Assembly (NCBI GenBank): GCA_017858515.1
Contig: JAFMBM010000003.1
Span: forward strand, 39,415 to 103,414
Direction: 5' to 3'
Length of the DNA: 64,000 nucleotides
From: Cryomorphaceae bacterium
Lineage (GTDB): Bacteria > Bacteroidota > Bacteroidia > Flavobacteriales > Schleiferiaceae
Shown here: positions 62,493 through 64,000 of the stretch, in pieces
How positions within the stretch are numbered: position 1 is the first letter of the stretch
Layout of the letters: every line of letters starts with the position of its first letter
Program-made: the position numbers and the translations under genes
Notes under the pieces: model-generated
What the model was told of the DNA's origin: nothing
What the model saw: the letters and a program-made list of their open reading frames with translations, nothing else
Database searches by the model: none

Positions 62493-63396
62493 AAAATCAA
62501 CTCATAAAGAGTATTACTACAGCTCAGGCAAACTAATGCTAACGAGTGAATATACCGTGCTCTTTGGTTCCATTGCATTGGCGTTACCTACCCAACTGGG
62601 TCAGTCTCTTTCGGTTGAGAAAAGGGAAGGTGTAGAAGGACTTCAATGGACTGCGGTTGATGTGCAAGGCAATATTTGGTTGGAAGTAGAATTTAGTTCT
62701 GCCTTAGAGATACTGCACTCAAGTGATTCTGAGCAAGCTCATTTCTTGAAAACGCTTTTACAAGACGCCTTTGGCCATCAGAAGTGGGAAGGAGTTGCCG
62801 TTCAAACCCAATTGGAATTTCCAAGAAATTGGGGACTAGGCAGTAGCTCGAGCTTAATAAGCAACATTGCCCATTGGAGTAAATCAAAGCCTCTAGAACT
62901 ATTCAAAAAATCGCAGGTCGGAAGTGGCTACGATGTGGCGGTTGCGTATGAAAAGAAGGCTCTAGTGTATGCACTCTTCGGAGGCAAGGCAGAATATCAA
63001 ACGGTTTCTTTTCACCCCCCATTTAGCCATCAATTGTACTTTGTTTATTTAGGACAAAAGCAGTCGAGCTCAAAAGAAGTGAAGCGTTTTCTAAAGGCGC
63101 AGCCACCATCTGAGCAAGACATACAACAACTCAGTAGCCTAAGTTTGGCGTTCTTGCATTGCAAAGAGCTTACCCATTTTCAAAAGCTCATGAAAGCGCA
63201 CGAAGAGATTACAGGCAAATTAATTGGTAAAGAACCCATACAAGAAAAGCTTTTCAGCGATTTTCATGGTCAAATAAAATCGCTCGGCGCATGGGGAGGA
63301 GATTTTATTCTTGCCGCTTCAGAAGGGGGTGTGAAATCTTATTTCGAACAAAAAGGCTACGATTCACCCATTCCATTTTCTGAGATGATTGGCTAA
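62452..63396 (+). CDS. GYDIA-type GHMP kinase (mevalonate-pathway-associated)
   Basis: GHMP kinase with the glycine-rich loop FPRNWGLGSSSSLISNIA (about 124-141), the N-terminal strand SSGKLMLTSEYTVLFGSIAL (about 24-43), the GSGYDVAVAYEKKAL block (about 158-172) and the C-terminal LGAWGGDFILAAS. The GYDVA segment places it in the GYDIA group that accompanies mvaA in Bacteroidota. It likely phosphorylates mevalonate or a derivative, but the exact step is not proven from sequence. Start: GTG at 62452 or TTG at 62476; both lie inside mvaA. Together with mvaA it is a two-gene unit. Confidence 0.85.
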   Translation: MAFRTKVSLEETDRKSTHKEYYYSSGKLMLTSEYTVLFGSIALALPTQLGQSLSVEKREGVEGLQWTAVDVQGNIWLEVEFSSALEILHSSDSEQAHFLKTLLQDAFGHQKWEGVAVQTQLEFPRNWGLGSSSSLISNIAHWSKSKPLELFKKSQVGSGYDVAVAYEKKALVYALFGGKAEYQTVSFHPPFSHQLYFVYLGQKQSSSKEVKRFLKAQPPSEQDIQQLSSLSLAFLHCKELTHFQKLMKAHEEITGKLIGKEPIQEKLFSDFHGQIKSLGAWGGDFILAASEGGVKSYFEQKGYDSPIPFSEMIG

Positions 63397-63538
63397 GCAA
63401 AAGTTATCTTTTTTTATACGTTCTGAGAAAAGAAGCTGGTATTAGTGCAGCAAATGCCATTGATATATAAAATCCGCATTAATCGATTTTACCTAGGCGA
63501 AAACTTGATGGTATCATTCATTGCTGCTTGAATTGATA

Positions 63539-63808
63539 TTAAATCAAATTGTGTTTTTCAAGAATGTCATGGACTTCGATTTCCGGTATTTCGGCAATTT
63601 TAGAGATGAATTCAATAGATAAGCCTTCTTTAAATCCATTGACAACAATTTTTATCTCTCGTTCTCTTTTATCTTGCTCGATTCCTTCCTCCCTTCCTTT
63701 CTCCATGCCTTTGAATTCACCTTCGAAATAAGCCGTTTCATAAACCGATTCACTAAGTGTAATCTGGTCTTTGAACTTTTTGTACGTCTGTAACTCTTTA
63801 GCGTTCAT
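63539..63808 (-). pseudogene. C-terminal remnant of an Rpn-family recombination-promoting nuclease/transposase
   Basis: The 89-residue frame contains only the C-terminal tail typical of Rpn/PD-(D/E)XK-type transposase-like proteins: a short helical part (MNAKELQTYKKFKDQITL), a Gly/Glu-rich stretch (GEFKGMEKGREEGIEQDKRE), and the final FKEGLSIEFISKIAEIPEIE block. No catalytic domain is present. The frame meets a stop 14 codons upstream of the ATG, at the end of the neighbouring copy, so it is a truncated duplicate rather than a full gene. The tail is about 94% identical in DNA to the next entry. Confidence 0.7.
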
Positions 63809-64000
63809 CTGGTTGAATTTGGGCTCTCGATTACTTAGAGCATTAAATCAAATCGTTTTTTTCAAGAATATTTTCGACTTCGATTTCCGGTATTTCGGCA
63901 ATTTTAGAGATGAATTCAATAGATAAGCCTTCTTTAAATCCATTAATAACAATTTTTATCTCTCGTTCTCTTTTACCTTGCTCGATTCCTTCCTCCCTTC
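63541..64000 (+). repeat. Tandem duplication of the Rpn-type gene 3' end (304-bp period)
   Basis: About 156 bases at 63541-63696 recur at 63845-64000 with about ten differences. The offset is 304 bases, and the right copy may continue outside the window. The differences are clustered near the C-terminal codons. It is the outcome of a duplication inside a transposase-like gene. Confidence 0.85.
63843..64000 (-). CDS. Rpn-family recombination-promoting nuclease/transposase, C-terminal part (runs off the window)
   Basis: The minus-strand frame is open from base 64000 to a TAA at 63843-63845 and encodes REEGIEQGKREREIKIVING, FKEGLSIEFISKIAEIPEIE and VENILEKNDLI. It is homologous to the remnant at 63539-63808. 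The N-terminal nuclease part lies outside the window, so whether it is intact is unknown. Rpn proteins are often encoded in families of near-identical genes and are thought to promote RecA-independent recombination. The repeated REEGIE and KREREI segment is part of the Glu/Lys-rich linker common to the family. Confidence 0.75.
   Translation of the reverse strand, partial: REEGIEQGKREREIKIVINGFKEGLSIEFISKIAEIPEIEVENILEKNDLI

Noticed and set aside
1..64000. CRISPR arrays, rRNA, tRNA, complete insertion sequences
   Set aside because: None recognised on reading both strands; the tandem repeat at the right end is a gene duplication, not an array.

Overview
This 64 kb window is chromosomal DNA from a Bacteroidota bacterium, most likely a marine-type member of the Flavobacteriia/Flavobacteriales. 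The evidence is a complete alternative complex III (ACIII) plus aa3-oxidase operon, a SusC/SusD pair, several secreted proteins with type 9 secretion (T9SS) sorting domains, a PorV/PorQ-family protein, a class II HMG-CoA reductase with a GYDIA-type GHMP kinase, a DUF4290 protein, and promoters of the Bacteroidota form (-7 box TAnnTTTG). GC content looks like about 40%. No rRNA, tRNA, CRISPR array, phage or complete insertion sequence was seen.

Layout. 1-2760: 5' end of a DAHP synthase gene, rsmI, small hypothetical genes and a TerB/DnaJ protein. 2939-2979: a perfect bidirectional terminator. 2979-14245 (minus strand): the respiratory operon actABCDEF-coxB-coxA, with its -7 box before actA. 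14347-19637: a SPOR-domain gene converging on rimP-nusA-infB, which has its own promoter and a leader hairpin. 19638-22909: a gene-poor gap, a CheY-like regulator, an SLC13 permease and an overlapping FRG-domain gene. 22944-35176: a single-strand, tightly coupled seven-gene island encoding a secreted EEP-fold nuclease/phosphatase, a T9SS-like cargo protein, a secreted OB-fold protein, a lipoprotein, a TonB-dependent receptor, a PorV-like protein and an NHL-type lipoprotein. This is the best candidate for an undescribed system.

35251-39794: a stand-alone T9SS type-B domain protein, an unknown gene, and a minus-strand unit with a strong promoter, a secreted small-domain gene interrupted by TAG, a His-kinase, a LytTR regulator and a three-repeat carbohydrate-module-like lipoprotein. 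39904-49193: a CrtA-like carotenoid monooxygenase with a FabH-type synthase, then a heat-shock/envelope run grpE-dnaJ-ABC ATPase-ABC permease-mscS-ppx-sigma54 regulator with overlapping reading frames, preceded by a DinB-family gene. 49484-54090: susC-susD with a terminator. 54228-59257: uvrD-DUF4290-murA and a TlpA-like thioredoxin. 59359-63396: a secreted type-B domain protein and mvaA-GHMP kinase. 63539-64000: tandem C-terminal copies of an Rpn-family nuclease/transposase gene, the second running off the window.

Functionally, quinol oxidation by ACIII feeds electrons to the adjacent oxidase. The window also holds part of the translation core (rimP, nusA, infB), the mevalonate isoprenoid route, peptidoglycan synthesis (murA) and several surface-exported nutrient-handling systems.
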